Source of the DNA: Anaeramoeba flamelloides
Lineage: Eukaryota > Metamonada > Anaeramoebidae
Direction of reading: 5' to 3'
DNA: 64,000 nt
Assembly: GCA_027625915.1 (NCBI GenBank)
Contig: JANTQA010000030.1
Coordinates: 3,782,001 to 3,846,000, forward strand
The translations under genes and the position numbers were made by a program. Numbering within the stretch: position 1 is the first letter of the stretch; each line of letters starts with the position of its first letter. Under the pieces are notes generated by a model. It searched no databases, was not told the DNA's origin, and worked only from the letters and a program-made list of their open reading frames with translations. Shown piece after piece: positions 1 to 12,144 of the stretch.

Positions 1-227
1 AGTGTCTCTCATTTCACATCTTTAAGCAGAAAGTTTTTTTTTTTGAAAAGAATAATTTTTAACAAGTATTAACTTTGATGAAACGTTGTTTTAGTATACG
101 TAATTTCTTATACTTCGCTTCAGTCAAAACTTATTGTGATAGAATATCAAAAATTACTCAAAATCAATTTTTTTAATTTTACATATTTTTTCAATTTTTA
201 ATTTGACCAAGAAAAGTTTTCAACAAA

Positions 228-647
228 ATGAAATCAGTTGAGTTGAAGAATTTAATGTTATCAACAAAGGTGTTGCGGTAATTAATTTCGTTTTATGATT
301 GTAACTTTTTTTTGAATGCTTGCTTAGTCTTGTTTATTGTTATCCAAAATGACCCTGTAAAAATCCAATAAAAGGTTATGTATTAAATTATCTTTTTATA
401 AACTAATATTTCTTTACTTTGAACAAGTTTAATAATCTACACACATTTTATGGAAAATAAGACATCAAATATGAGTTTTTTGTTGAAATATTATTTCATT
501 TTCTCAATTACAAGAAAAATAAGTGAATTTATTAGATTGTTTCTCTTATTAAAATTATTTTACAGAAAGGTCGATAAAAAGGGTCCAACACCGACAAATG
601 AATTGGTGTTTAAAATTCAGTTTTTTTTATTTCTAATCCCATCTTGA
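228..647 (+). CDS. Candidate two-exon small gene, unrecognised
   Basis: Exon 228..277 and exon 566..647 join in phase across a GTAATT donor at 278 and a TTTTACAG acceptor ending at 565. The product is 43 residues: it opens MKSVELKNLMLSTK, has KVDKKGPTPTNELVFKI just after the junction, and ends in a hydrophobic stretch. The segment around the junction reads like ordinary protein, but the total is short and no family is recognised. The repeat element at 685 starts only 38 bases after the stop, so a longer original gene may have been cut. The splice phase is what I see; that it is expressed is inference. Confidence 0.2.
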
Positions 648-684
648 TTGAACTTTTCCTTTTTTGAAAAAAAAGTTATTCAAT

Positions 685-1559
685 ATTGTGAAAAAAATTT
701 GAGTATATAAAAAAAAATTGGGTCAAACCAAAAATTTGTTTTGGTTTTTTAACTCGTAGATATTGGCAAAATGTTATTTTATGAAAGTAAAATTTTATGA
801 ACAAATCTTATATTCATGAAAAAACAAAAGTCATTAACAATGAAAATTATCAGAAAAAAATATTATTTCGTTGCATTTTGACCCTTCGGAATTGCTATGG
901 AATGTAAAAAGATATATACATAAAATTTTTATTAAAAATTTTATTAAATCTAAGATAACTATTTAAGTCGAAATATTCAAATATATTAATTCAATAAGAT
1001 ATTTATCATTGTTAGATAACGTAAATTTATCAAGGATAATCTTAAATACTCTTTTAAACCATATTGAATCAAATAATCTTTCAAAAAAAAGATATTTATT
1101 TAAAATAGATTGTTTTCCACTAATGTTTTACAATCAAAAAGACAAAATAATGAAATATTAAGATTTTAGAAAGTATTTAAATTTTGTAAATCCACATATA
1201 CCAAACCTTTAATTTAAAACGATTATTAATTTTTGGTCTTCCCAAATAATGACTAACTTGATCTTGGAATGTAATCTAAGAAAAAATTATTAACATTTTT
1301 AGTCTAATGTACCATTAAAAGTCAATTTTTATATTTTTAACGTTACAAAGCGATTCTAAAGAGTCAAAATGAAACGAAATAATACTTGTTTTAAAAATTA
1401 TAATTAGTAATGACTTTTTTTTTTCATTAATGTAAGATTTGTTCATAAAATTTTACTTTGATCAAAAATCATTTTGCCAATATCTACAAGTTAAAAAACC
1501 AAAACAAATTTTTGGTTTGACCCAATTTTTTTTTCTAGTACTCAATTTTTTTTCACAAT
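685..1559. mobile_element. Long-TIR foldback element, ~875 bp
   Basis: The left arm (about 685-895) and right arm (about 1345-1559) are reverse complements with scattered mismatches. They share ATTGTGAAAAAAA at the tips, then TTGGGTCAAACCAAAAA, a GATATTGGCAAAATG-like block, GAACAAATCTTA, and an inner block around TTTTGACCCTTCGGA. Arms of ~215 bases enclose ~450 bases of AT-rich filler with no long reading frame, so this is a non-autonomous DNA element. No clear target duplication is visible. Confidence 0.65.
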
Positions 1560-3639
1560 GGTCAACTAAAAAGTGTTTTTGACTTTAAGCCTTTACCAAA
1601 ATTTAGACCATGAACATTTTTTTTTGAAGAACTTAGAAATAATAGAAAAAGATATATATAACATATAAACAAGGAATAGGGCTTATAGATTTATTTTAAA
1701 AAAAAATATAGGAAAGATATCGAGAGAATAAATTGTAATTTTTTCCTTAAAGAAAGAAAATTCTCATTTTTTTTTTGAATTTTAAGTGCGTTGGTTCATT
1801 TTATCAATTTTGAGTGAAGTGCTTCTGAGAAATAGAATTATTAAAATAATTTCTTTATTCAAATAAATGTATTAATTTTTAAAATAAAGGAGTGGAATAG
1901 TCAAGTATTAGTAACCCCTATTTACTTTACAATTAAAAAAAAAAAAAGGAATCAAAATACTGCTATATTACAATTTATGTTTGGAAATTTTTACTTGATT
2001 TTCCTTTTTTGAAATTATTCTGATCAAGATTTGAATACAGTATTTTATGAAGTCAAATGTTAAGAAACTCTGTAAAATTAGTTGTTCTTCAAAATTTTCT
2101 TTGTCTTGGACTGTTTGATAAGAAACAGTTCAAAGATTTAGTAAAATGGATATTGAAATAAAATTTTTTTGAAATTTTTTAGATTTTATTAGTAATTTGA
2201 AAATTGATCAAGAAAAAATAAATAAAGATCATATCATTCTTGATCTTATCTGGAAAATTTGACACACACGTTTCTACTTTGCTTGTCTTTATTTCTAAAA
2301 CAGAATGTAAAAACTTTTTATTTGAAAAATATTTGAGAAAAAAAATATTTCTTATTTATAAAGAAATTTCAAAGGACTTTTTATTAATGAATTTTAAGTT
2401 TGAAATTCATTCAATTTTGATTCTTTTAAAGAAAATATAATATTTTTTGAATACATCTCCAAAAAAAGAGATTTATTTAGTCTTTTATTTGATTTTAGAA
2501 TTATTAATTTGATATCAAATTGTAAAAATTCAAAATAAATAATAATTTTTTGATTAATCTATTAATCAATTTTTCTTTTTATTTAGTTGAATCTTTTGTA
2601 TTCATTTTTTTTTTTTTTTGGTTTATATTACTAAATCCCCCTTTACTTTCAACTTTGAAATAATATTCTATATCATTGCTTCGAGTCAATAAAACTATTT
2701 GAAAATAGAATTGTGAAAAAAAATTTGTGAAAAAAAAATAATTTGACCAATAAATAATAATTAAGTAAAGGATAAAAAAATTAAGGAAGTGAATTTAGGC
2801 CCAAATCAAAATTAAGAAGTTAATGGCGAAAATTATTCGAAAAAAATATTTTTATTTTCCATTTTTTTAATTTTATTCTGTATTTTATTAAATTTATGTC
2901 AGCAAGCCAAACTTTCTTATTTGGTTATATAAAAATAACAGAAATTATTTTGAATTTTTAGCTTCTTTGTATATTTTTTTGATTTATTTGATCATAATTC
3001 CTATGAAAACATGGAAATATATATATTAACAAAGTTGAATAGTTAAAACCACAAATTTAAAAAAAAAATGATACATATTAATAAAAAAGTTAAAATTCCA
3101 CAAGTATATACTTCGATTCTTCTCAAAAATTGGACAGTGAATAATATTTTGTATACTAAGTTTCAATATAATGTTCCACACAAAAAAATCTACCTTTTCA
3201 GTATTTTTCACAATTAAAAATTTTAAAAATGGGAAAGGATATCTACTTGGAAAAAAAAAATACTTTTTAGTAATCAAAATTTGAAATTCTCAGTAAATTT
3301 TTGAAACAAAAAAAATATTCATATTTCTTAACTATTATTATTAATTCAAGGTATAAAATCAATATAAAGTTTAAATACGGATCAATTTGGGGTTTAAATA
3401 TTCCGATATTCAAAGATTGAAGTCTCAAAAAAAATATATTTAAAATTTTATAATTGGTTCACTGTCAACATTTTTGCCTTTTTATATTAATTGATAGTAA
3501 ATATATGTTTAAATAAGAAAAGTATACAACTTTGAAATAATTTTTCATTTATTTTTTTGATTTCAAGTTTTTTTTTCTGTAAATTACACTTATATAAAAT
3601 CAAAAAATATTATAATTCTGTACAAAGAAAATTGAATTT
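1560..3639. other. AT-rich intergenic stretch with one small open frame
   Basis: No gene is supported here. One frame, 2057..2161 on +, gives 34 residues (MLRNSVKLVVLQ.., with LFDKKQFKDLVKW) that look more protein-like than the background, but it has no neighbour exon in phase. The remainder is simple AT sequence. Confidence 0.3.
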
Positions 3640-4900
3640 AATATTTTCCCAATGACAATCGATGAATTAAGTTATAAAGATCTGATTAAGTCCACTCAAT
3701 TTTAGAAAATCTATTGATTTATTAACTTTAGAAAAATTACTTATTATTTTTATAAAGAATTCCCATTTTGAATTTAAGTTTTTGGATAAAAAAAATCTGA
3801 TCCATTTTTGTTTAGAGAATTAGGATCCAAAACCATTTAGAAAAAGAAAAATATGAAAAAAAATTATTTTTTGAAATCTCATATTCAGTAATTTATGAGA
3901 ATTTGTATTGAACTAATCATATTTATTATTATATCTAATTTTAGTCATAACAAAAAAATAAATCAAATATTGTATGCTTGAAGATCTCAAAAAATTGATC
4001 ATTTATTTTATTCATAAATATTTTTCAAATTCCGAGAAATTTAAAAGATTAGGTAATACCCCTTTTCAAATCTTAATAGTATAAAAAAGGAACTTTTAGA
4101 ATAAAATTAGTTATTTTATACTATCTATTAAAAATTTTTATTATATTTTTTATTTGAATTTGCCTTTTTGTTGGAAATATTTAAAAAATATGTAATAATA
4201 ATAAAATATATTGTTATTTTGAATCTTTGTGTTACTACCAATTTACTGAAATAATATAGATTGTGTTATTAATTATTGATTATAATTTCAGTAATAATCA
4301 AATTGAATTTTTTTTAAAATTTAAAGTTGAATTTCCTAGGGTTTAAAAAAGTATTTTAGGATAATTTTTAATTTAATGACTTGTTTGTTTTTCAATATTT
4401 TTTTGTCCATTAAAAAGAAAAATTGATTTGATCTTTTTTATGACTGAAAGAAATTATTATTTTATGTGGAATAAAATAATTATTGTATTTTTTTTGAAAT
4501 TAAGTAGATTTTTTAAATCTAATTTATTTCAAAACTTAATGGTTTACTTTTTTTGGTATTTTTTATATTATAAAACACTTCCTTTATAGAATTTAGCAGT
4601 TCTTTCTTCTTCAACGAAAATAATTTTTTGGAAATAATTTGGAAAAAAATTGGATTTAGAAATTTTCAAGAATGAGAAAAATTTGATCTTAGTTTTTAAA
4701 ACAATTATCCACTTCAGAAAATCCCTTTAAAAGTTTAGCAATGTACAAATAAGATTTTTACTTTATTTTTCAATTTCAAGATATGTATTATTATTTTTTT
4801 TTGTTGAATCTACAATTAAATTTTATAGAAGATTATTTTAGGTTTATAGTCCTCCTTTTAAATATATTTCTGGAATTCATTATTCAAATGTTTTTATCTA
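3640..4900 (+). repeat. ~1.2 kb dispersed repeat, copy A
   Basis: Shares an ordered series of blocks with 9890-11110 and 53080-54250. The blocks are AAATCAAATATTGTAT with CTTGAAGATCT, then CATTTATTTTATTCA, a run around AATAATCAAATT, AAGTTGAATTT followed by TTTAAAAAAGTATTT, and near the end TTTTTACTTTATTTTTCAA and TTTCAAGATA. No coding frame spans it. Copies have diverged by many small indels, so the family is old. Confidence 0.6.
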
Positions 4901-5702
4901 ACTTTATATAAATAAATTGAATTTTAATTGAAAGATTAAAGTTAAATGATTGAAAACAGAAAAGGTATGAATGATGAAATTATATTAGAAAACCAAAAAA
5001 TCTTTTCAAAATTTCATAAAATGAAAGTTTTATACTTCTAGTATAAAATAAAAGTCAAAAAAAAAAAATCTAACATTATTAGAAAATATAATAATAGTTT
5101 AAGTATGTAATTTATTTTGTGAAAGTTTCTGGGGCTGTTTTTTAGATGTATAATTCGATTTTTTTTTTTTTTTTTAGTTAATTTAAAAAAATAAAACCTA
5201 TTATATCCCCAAGACTTTTTAGTGTACACCCCCTAGATCACATAATTATCAAAATAATATATATAAACCTGATTTTACACAAGTACCACACAAAAAAAAT
5301 GAAAAATTCACTTTTTTTTTAAGAATCAGTCAACATAGGATAGTTTAGAAATAAGATAAATAATAAACTTCCGATTAGGCTTTTTTTTATTTTTTTTTTT
5401 TTTGAAATTTATTGTTTTTTCGGGTCGTTCTTTTATGAATACAAATTTAAAAAAAAATGGACACTTTGATTGGAATGATCCTTGTAAAATTTCTCATTTT
5501 TCTTAGATAATTTTTTTTTTAATATAATAAGATGTTGTAATGGTAAGTGTCTGAATTTTAAGAGAAAATATAAAGTCTCACTTTTCTTAATGCTTATTTG
5601 GAGTTTTAAATAATTTTTTTTTTCTAATTGGAAGAAAAAAAAAAGAAAAGTATAAAAATAAAACCCAAGAGTATACAAAAAAAGATTGGACAAAGGAAAG
5701 TA

Positions 5703-5828
5703 CAGCTGTTTTAAAAAAGTGTGTCAAAACTTTTGTTAGATGTTGACTGAACTGATTAAAACATAAGAATTAGACAGTTTTAAGCACTACTGACAAAACT
5801 TCGAGTCCACACTTTTTTAAAACAGCTA
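5703..5828. mobile_element. Short TIR element (MITE) with TA target duplication
   Basis: The tips are CAGCTGTTTTAAAAAAGTGTG on the left and its near-perfect reverse complement on the right, with TA on each side (5701-5702 and 5829-5830). A 126-base body with ~20-base inverted ends and a TA duplication is what Tc1/mariner-mobilised MITEs look like. No coding capacity. Confidence 0.7.
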
Positions 5829-6672
5829 TACAATCTATTTTTTTTTCAGATTTAAGAAAATTAGAAAAAAAAATGTGTGAATTTATATTCAAGAATTATA
5901 TAGTCTTGAAAAAAAATGCCATACATGAAAAGAATACCTTGCAAGATTTGTGATTATGAAAAAAATTAATATGTAATTTCTTTTATTTAAAATCAAATCC
6001 TTTTTTTAAGAATCAAACTTTGAAAATTAGATCCCACTCACTTATTAGAACCTCTATTAACGAAAATAAAACTTCTAGATAAATAAGTTACAATAAATCA
6101 AAAAACAAGAATAAAAATATCATTGTCCAAATTCCTAGCAAACCTCTATAAAACTCGATTTTTTTCTTAAAATAAGTATATCTACTTGGTTATCAAACGA
6201 CAAAGGGGTTATTCTAGAGAAACCCTACTTTGGTGAACTTTAGGTAGGTTTATTACTAACCTTATAAAAAAATGGTTATTTAACAAAAGGATTATTTCTG
6301 AAATATTTGAAATTACACAAAAATTTTCCTAATATTCACAATTCATAATCTTTTCAGGGATTATTTTGATGTGGGATATTTTTTTCAATACTCTACCTTA
6401 ACAAAAATGCTTTTGTATCTTATGTTTTTAAATTGAAATGCACTAAGCAATTTACCAAAATTTATCAATTGGAAAATTATAGTAAAGAAGAAAGACAAGC
6501 TAAGAAACAAGATTTATGAGTTAAAGTTTAAATTAAAATCTCTTGTTTTAATTCTTTTGTTTCTTCAAAAGTTTTCAATATGCTGATCATTCTTTCAAAA
6601 AAACAATCGTTTTTCTTCTCCATTTTTAATTTTTTTGCCAATTACCTATTATATATTTTTTTGTCAATTTCA

Positions 6673-8094
6673 ATGGGAAACGAACCCAGTAATGAACAGA
6701 AAAAAGACAAAGTACAAGTTAACGGGAACCAAATAATTAACACTCAACAATTAGAGATATTAGAAGAAAATAAAACTATTGATCAAAATCAAAAAAATAT
6801 CTCTTCTTCAAAACAAGAAAAGGAAAACAAACAATCAAATTTTCTCTCCTATCAGATCACTGAAACAGAAACAGAAACAGAAAGAGAAACAGAAACAGAA
6901 ACAGAAACTGAAACAGAGACAGAAACAGAGTCAAAAAAAGGGTTTACGAAGAAAAGTTCAAAGTCCTTTTCGATCATAGGGCGATCAAATAGCAAAGCAT
7001 TAGGATCAAGTAATCCGGAAGGTGAGGTGGTAACAGTCAAGAATGGGTATTCTTCATCTACCCCCTCAATAACCTCTGTGGCCAGTCATGCAAGTGTGGA
7101 GCCTAGTTGTATTTCTGATCTCAGTTCTAAGGGTAACCAAAGAGTAAGGTGTTGCGAAAATGTTGAACAAAAGCTTTTAAATAAGTTCTTAAAGATTGAG
7201 AAATTTTTACCAATTTTAAAAGAAACAACCGAGACTGGAGTGTTTCGTAAAAAGCCTACTATTGAAAAATTCTTTGACACATCCAATTTATTACAATCAG
7301 TAATTGTTTTCAAGACATATGCAAAGACAATTACAGAAAGGTTGTGCGAAAGGCAAGATCAGGTCAAGTCAAGATTACAGATAATTGACAAACAATCACA
7401 AACTTTGTTAGACAAGGTTCAAAGTAATAATGATCAATTGCCAGCCTTAGGGGTGGAAATTAAAATCAGAATAAAAAATTCATTCTCCCAACTCAAAACA
7501 ATTCAACTCTTATTAGAAGGTTCCATTAAGAGATCACAACAACTTTTGACAATTATTCCAAATAGAATTGAAATTACTGAAAATGATCAACGCAAAAAAA
7601 AATGGTTGAACACAACCCCAGAATTAGATGGTGGAAAAGCTAAAGAGTTGTGGAATAAATTCGTCCAACGGAGAAGTGAACAAAAAATAATCGAAACGAA
7701 GATCAGAAGAGAATTTGCTACACAAATTGTTCAAAAATTTATGATCAAAAAATTAGGAAAAGACTGGTTGGTTCATAAAGAAAAAGAAAAAGAAAAAGAA
7801 AAGGAAAAGGAAAAAGAAAAAGAAAAGGAAAAAAAAAAAGAAAAGGAAAAGAGTTTCAAAATTAATAATCAATTCAATCGCACTTTGGAAGAGGGAAACG
7901 ATAAACTCTTTGAAATCAATCACTTAAGGCAACAAAACCAATTTCTCAAAATTAGAATAATCGAATTAACAAAAATGTTAGCCCAAGAAAAAAAATCACA
8001 TAGTCAAGAAGTAAATGCACTCAAATCCCAAAATAAACTTTTAAAAGTGCAAATAAATACTTTTAAACAAATCATAAAACTCGATTTGAAATAG
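6673..8094 (+). CDS. BORCS5-like BORC subunit with KE tract and coiled coil
   Basis: BORCS5 is the myristoylated BORC subunit that sits on lysosomes and leads to Arl8 recruitment and lysosome movement. The frame is open from 6580, but I choose the ATG at 6673: it gives MGNEPSNEQ, an N-myristoylation signal (MGxxxS) that matches the start of animal BORCS5 (MGSEQSS). The 473-residue product has a TE/ET repeat near residues 60-90. The family core lies at about 150-320 (KIEKFLPILKE, then FFDTSNLLQSVIVF, then LLEGSIKRSQQLLTIIP), then a KEKE tract at ~370-395 and a C-terminal coiled coil. Animal BORCS5 is under 200 residues and ends soon after the core, so the KE tract and coiled coil are extensions. 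No intron is needed. The assignment rests on remembered family features, without an alignment; the myristoyl start is the strongest support. Confidence 0.65.
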   Translation: MGNEPSNEQKKDKVQVNGNQIINTQQLEILEENKTIDQNQKNISSSKQEKENKQSNFLSYQITETETETERETETETETETETETESKKGFTKKSSKSFSIIGRSNSKALGSSNPEGEVVTVKNGYSSSTPSITSVASHASVEPSCISDLSSKGNQRVRCCENVEQKLLNKFLKIEKFLPILKETTETGVFRKKPTIEKFFDTSNLLQSVIVFKTYAKTITERLCERQDQVKSRLQIIDKQSQTLLDKVQSNNDQLPALGVEIKIRIKNSFSQLKTIQLLLEGSIKRSQQLLTIIPNRIEITENDQRKKKWLNTTPELDGGKAKELWNKFVQRRSEQKIIETKIRREFATQIVQKFMIKKLGKDWLVHKEKEKEKEKEKEKEKEKEKKKEKEKSFKINNQFNRTLEEGNDKLFEINHLRQQNQFLKIRIIELTKMLAQEKKSHSQEVNALKSQNKLLKVQINTFKQIIKLDLK

Positions 8095-8529
8095 TTTGCG
8101 ACAAAAGTGATTTGACAATTTAAAAAAAATTGAAATATATTTAGAAATAAAACCCCCCAAAAAAATCAGTTTTGTTTTAGGTGTATTTTTATTTTTGAAG
8201 AATGAATGTTACCTTTCTCCCATAATAAAAAAAAATAAAAAAATAACATATTATGAACATACTGCAAATGTGTAAGAATCGTTTAAAATGTTATGGAATC
8301 TTTCGAATAATAAAATTTATAACATTTATTTTTGTTATAAAATGTGTTATCTAATTTGCAATATGTTGTAAATCTGCTATTAGAATATTTTTTTTAAAAA
8401 AATGGAAAAAATTATCATATAAAAGGGAAATTTTTTATCAAAATATTATATAGATTTTATCAAAAAATTTTTTTATTAGTCCTATGTTACTATGGTTTAT
8501 TTTAATTTGAGAAATTTAAGAGGTTTTTT

Positions 8530-8830
8530 TTTTAATTTTTTGAAGGGGGGAATTCGTTTCCTCTTACTGTCAGTTATGTTTTTTTTAATTTTTGAAATAA
8601 ACCGAAATTTTATTTAATAATACATTTATTTCATGGATTAAATTAAACCGAGGCACTCTAATTTAGGTTTTTCTTTTGATTTTTCTTAGCCTGGAAATCA
8701 ATTGAATATCGAAATAAAACAAAAATTAAAAAAAAATACTATAGCTTTTCCAGAATTTAGAAGAATCGACAATAATCTTTGATTTTACTCTTTTATTTTG
8801 AATTCTGAAAAGGCTAAGCAACCTACAGTA
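8530..8830. repeat. Diverged hairpin repeat of the 35.5 kb family
   Basis: Contains AATTTTTGAAATAAACCGA, GAGGCACTCTA, and an inverted pair CCAGAATTTAGAAGAAT / ATTTTGAATTCTGAAAAGG around 8747-8815. These are the same units as the arrays at 35.5-36.5 kb and 57.1-57.4 kb. Confidence 0.5.
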
Positions 8831-9349
8831 TCGGAAGACACTTCCCTAATTTCTAAATGTTTGAAAAGAAATTCTAATAAAGAGTCATACTTTTCTTTAT
8901 CAATAACCAATTAAAAAACACAATAATGAGTCTTTACTTCTAAGAATATCCAATATATTGTTCTTTAATTGGTTATTATTTTTGTTGATCTAGATTAATT
9001 CTTTAATCCAAAATTTTCCATTTTTTTCATAGAAAGGGTGAAATTATATGGCACTTTTTTACATTTCTTCATTTTTTCTAAAATTAAAACAAAAATACTC
9101 ACTAGGCTCTCTCGGGGTTTTTTCAAGTTCAAAAATTCATAGATTTTTAGAATAAAATATAAAAAAACCAGATTTCTCTTGTGTCTTTTTGGAACAATTA
9201 CAGTCAGTTCCACTTTTTTAACACATAGCATTTTCAAGATCCATCGGTGAATAACCAAAATAAAAATTCATAACACAGGACACAAGACAATTTTTTTTAA
9301 AAAATATTGGGGTTTGTACAGTGATCAAAATAATGTCTGCATAACGACT

Positions 9350-9860
9350 ATTATCCATGTTACAAAATAAAATAGGTACTTTTTTTTCTTCTTGTTCCAA
9401 GGCAACATCCAATCGATCACCAAATAGTATACATAAGTTAAAATCAATTTTGAAAGTAAACTTCTGGTTATTTTAGTAAAATTTAAATTAGGAATGAAAT
9501 TCGTTCAAAATATTAGTAATATTCTCAATTTTTTTGAAATTTTTTTGTTTTTTTGATGAATAAAAATTTTTTTTTATAAATTAACTCTATTTTTTGAGAT
9601 AAATTTTGCAATTGGATCCTTCATTTTTAAAATTTATTTTTAAATAATAGAACTTTAAGAAACCAAAACCATATTTTAATTAGGGTTTATTATTAGTTTC
9701 TTGGATTGGTTAATGTATAGGTCTTCTATAACAAAAAAACATACTTTTTATTTTGAAACACACATTAAATATTTTTACAAACTTGATTTTGACAACAGTA
9801 GTTTTATCAATTTCAAAATATATTGTTTTGACTATCAATTTAAGGGACTAGTAATTCTTA
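9350..9860. repeat. Dispersed repeat with a coding vestige on the minus strand
   Basis: Matches 58440-58920 in order (CAACATC-AATCGA, AAATAGTATAC, TTAATTAGGAATTGAATT-like, CAATTTGATCCTTCATTTT, AATAGAACTTTAAGAAA, ACAACAGT-GT). On the minus strand at about 9290-9470 both copies read similar protein: here KFTFKIDFNLCILFGDRLDV and on through VALEQEEKKVPILFCNMDNS; in the other copy EFAFKMDLAYGILF. An AG acceptor precedes each. This suggests a piece of a transposon or gene protein that was copied with the repeat. The family is not recognised. Confidence 0.45.
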
Positions 9861-9889
9861 TTTATTTTTTTTTCTCAAAGGTAATAGAA

Positions 9890-11110
9890 TAATTATTTAA
9901 ACTTAAAAAAAAACAATTAAACCCAATATGCAACTTTTTTTATCAACTTTTGAGAAAAGAATAATCATTTTTAAAAGATTTCATTTCCCCAATGGAATTT
10001 TCAGTCAAAAGATCTGATCCGTTTTTTTTTGGGTTTTAGGATCAAATTTGAAAAATAAAAATTTGCTAATAAATTTAATTTTGAAGAAATATCACTTTTA
10101 GTAATTTCTGAGTCTTTATGAACATTTAACGTTGGAATAATTAATCTTCTTTTAAAAATACAATAAAAATAAATCAAATATTGTATCCTTGAAGATCTAA
10201 AAAAGTTGAACATTTATTTTATTCACAAATATTTATGAAATTTCTTGAAATTTAAAAGACTTGGCAATATATTTTTTCAAATATCAAGAGTATAAACAAG
10301 GAACTGATTGTATTAAAATCAGGTATTTGATAATATCTATATATTTTTTTTTTATTAGAAATGTGCATTTAAATTTTTTTTTTTTGTTGAAAAATCCTTA
10401 AAAAATTGAGAAAGAATTGTAAAGTCTATTTGATAAATTTAATCATTGGGTTGTTAATGAGTTACTGAAATAATTAAGATTGGGTTTTTAATTATGGATT
10501 ATAAATAATCAAATTAAAAAATATTTCTTTAGATTATAAGTTGAATTTTCCAGGTTTTAAAAAAGTATTTGTGGAGAATTTTTAATTCAATTTTTGGGTG
10601 TTTTTTCTCAGATTTTTTAATTTAATCCCTAGAAAAAATTGATTTGGTCTATTCTTTGAATCAAAAAATTATATTTTTTACAAGTTTAAAATAATTATTG
10701 TATTTTTTTTGAGATTACGTAGATTTTTCAAACTTAGTTATCTTAGAACTTAGTGGTTTCATTTTTAAAGTGTATTTTTGGACACTTCCTTTACAGGCAA
10801 TAAGATTTCAATCTTGTTTCAAAGTAAATATTTTTTTTTTAAATATTTCAGAAATATGTTGAATTTTGAACTTTTTAAAAAATGAGAAAAATGGATCAGT
10901 CTTTTAAAAACAATAATTCATTTCTAAAAATTGTATTAAAAGTAAGTTTGGTCTTGCAGTAATCAGATTTTTACTTTATTTTTCAATTTCAAGATACGGT
11001 AAAATTTTTTTTAATTTGTTAGTAAATTTATTGTCTTGAAGATTTTTTTTAGTTTACTAGTCCCTTAAAAACAAATAAAACATCCGTCAGATATTTTATT
11101 GAAATTCTTT
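9890..11110 (+). repeat. ~1.2 kb dispersed repeat, copy B
   Basis: Shares the block order described for 3640-4900: CAAATATTGTATCCTTGAAG near 10176, TTATTTTATTCAC, GTATAAACAAGGAACT, AAATAATCAAATTAAA, AAGTTGAATTTTCCAGG, TTTTTACTTTATTTTTCAA and TTTCAAGATA near 10985. It abuts the RPS9 promoter region. Nothing coding. Confidence 0.6.
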
Positions 11111-11287
11111 GTTGTTTGTATACTTATTTTAAAAACTATCTCTTAACCAAACACCTTAATTCTAAGATTTTTGGATCAACCAATCAAATTTAATTAAACT
11201 GGAAAAGTGTAACACTACACCGTTATTTCTATCACACTATTAAAGTTTTAACCTAAATCTCATTTAAACATTTTTTTTTCCTTTCTC

Positions 11288-12144
11288 ATGTCCCGAAGAA
11301 AATCAAAAACATTCAAGACACCACGTCGTCCATACCAAAAAGAAAGATTAGATCACGAACTCAAAGTGGTTGGAAAGTATGGTCTTCGAACAAAAAGAGA
11401 AGTATGGAGAGTTCACTATACACTTGCAAAAATCAGAAAATCTGCAAGAAACCTTCTTACTCTTGAAGAAAATGGTTTGTTATTCGTTTTTTTTACTTTA
11501 CACTTTTTTAATTTTTTTTGATCGTTTTCTTTATGCTACTTTTTTCTTGTTCAAAAAAAAGATCAAAAAAAAAAATAATTATTGTTAATTTTACCAATTT
11601 GCTTTTGAATTAACCAACTTTAATCTCTTTTTACAAACCATCAAAAAACAAAATTTCCTGTTTTTTTTCTTTTCTTTCCTCCAATTTACTTTTTTTTTTT
11701 TATTTATTTTTTGAAAAAACATAAACCCTCCCAACAAATCGCATTTTCTTAATAAATGTTTTTTAAAAAGATCCAAGAAGAATTTTTGAAGGAGCAGCAC
11801 TTTTAAGAAGATTGACAAATCTTGGAATCCTTGACGAACAGAAACAAAGACTTGAATATGTCTTGACACTTACCATTGATGATTTTCTCGATCGAAGATT
11901 ACAGACCCAGGTTTACAAATCAGGACTTGCAAGATCCATTCACCATGCAAGAGTACTTATTAAACAAAGACACATCTCCGTTGGGAGCCAATTAGTCAAT
12001 GTACCATCGTTCATGGTCAAAATTGAATCACAAAAACACATCGGCTTTTCTTCAAAAAGCCCATTTGGAGGCGGAAGACCAGGTAGACTAAAAAGAAAAT
12101 TAAATGTCATGAGAGGAAATAAAAAAGAAGAAGAAGAAGATTAA
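11288..12144 (+). CDS. RPS9: Small-subunit ribosomal protein uS4 (RPS9), two exons
   Basis: Exon 11288..11474 and exon 11771..12144 give 186 residues, close to the ~190 of other eukaryotic uS4 proteins. uS4 binds 18S rRNA early in 40S assembly and helps decoding accuracy. The N-terminal part shows [16 protein letters not shown] and [19 protein letters not shown]. The junction restores [21 protein letters not shown], which in animals is [21 protein letters not shown]. The S4 RNA-binding fold follows ([20 protein letters not shown] and [11 protein letters not shown]), then [14 protein letters not shown] and an acidic EEEEED end. The ATG follows a pyrimidine run (TTTTTTTTTCCTTTCTC), as expected for a ribosomal protein gene. 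Very secure. Confidence 0.97.
11475..11770 (+). other. Intron of RPS9
   Basis: A 296-base intron with a GTTTGT donor and a TTTTAAAAAG acceptor. It splits the Asp codon of the conserved DPRR motif (G|AT), so its borders are fixed by protein homology. The donor gives one reference for splice signals in this genome. Confidence 0.93.

Noticed and set aside
6580-6672. Longer start for the BORCS5-like protein with a hydrophobic leader
   Set aside because: Starting at 6673 gives the myristoylation signal typical of BORCS5; the 31 upstream residues look like translated AT-rich leader.
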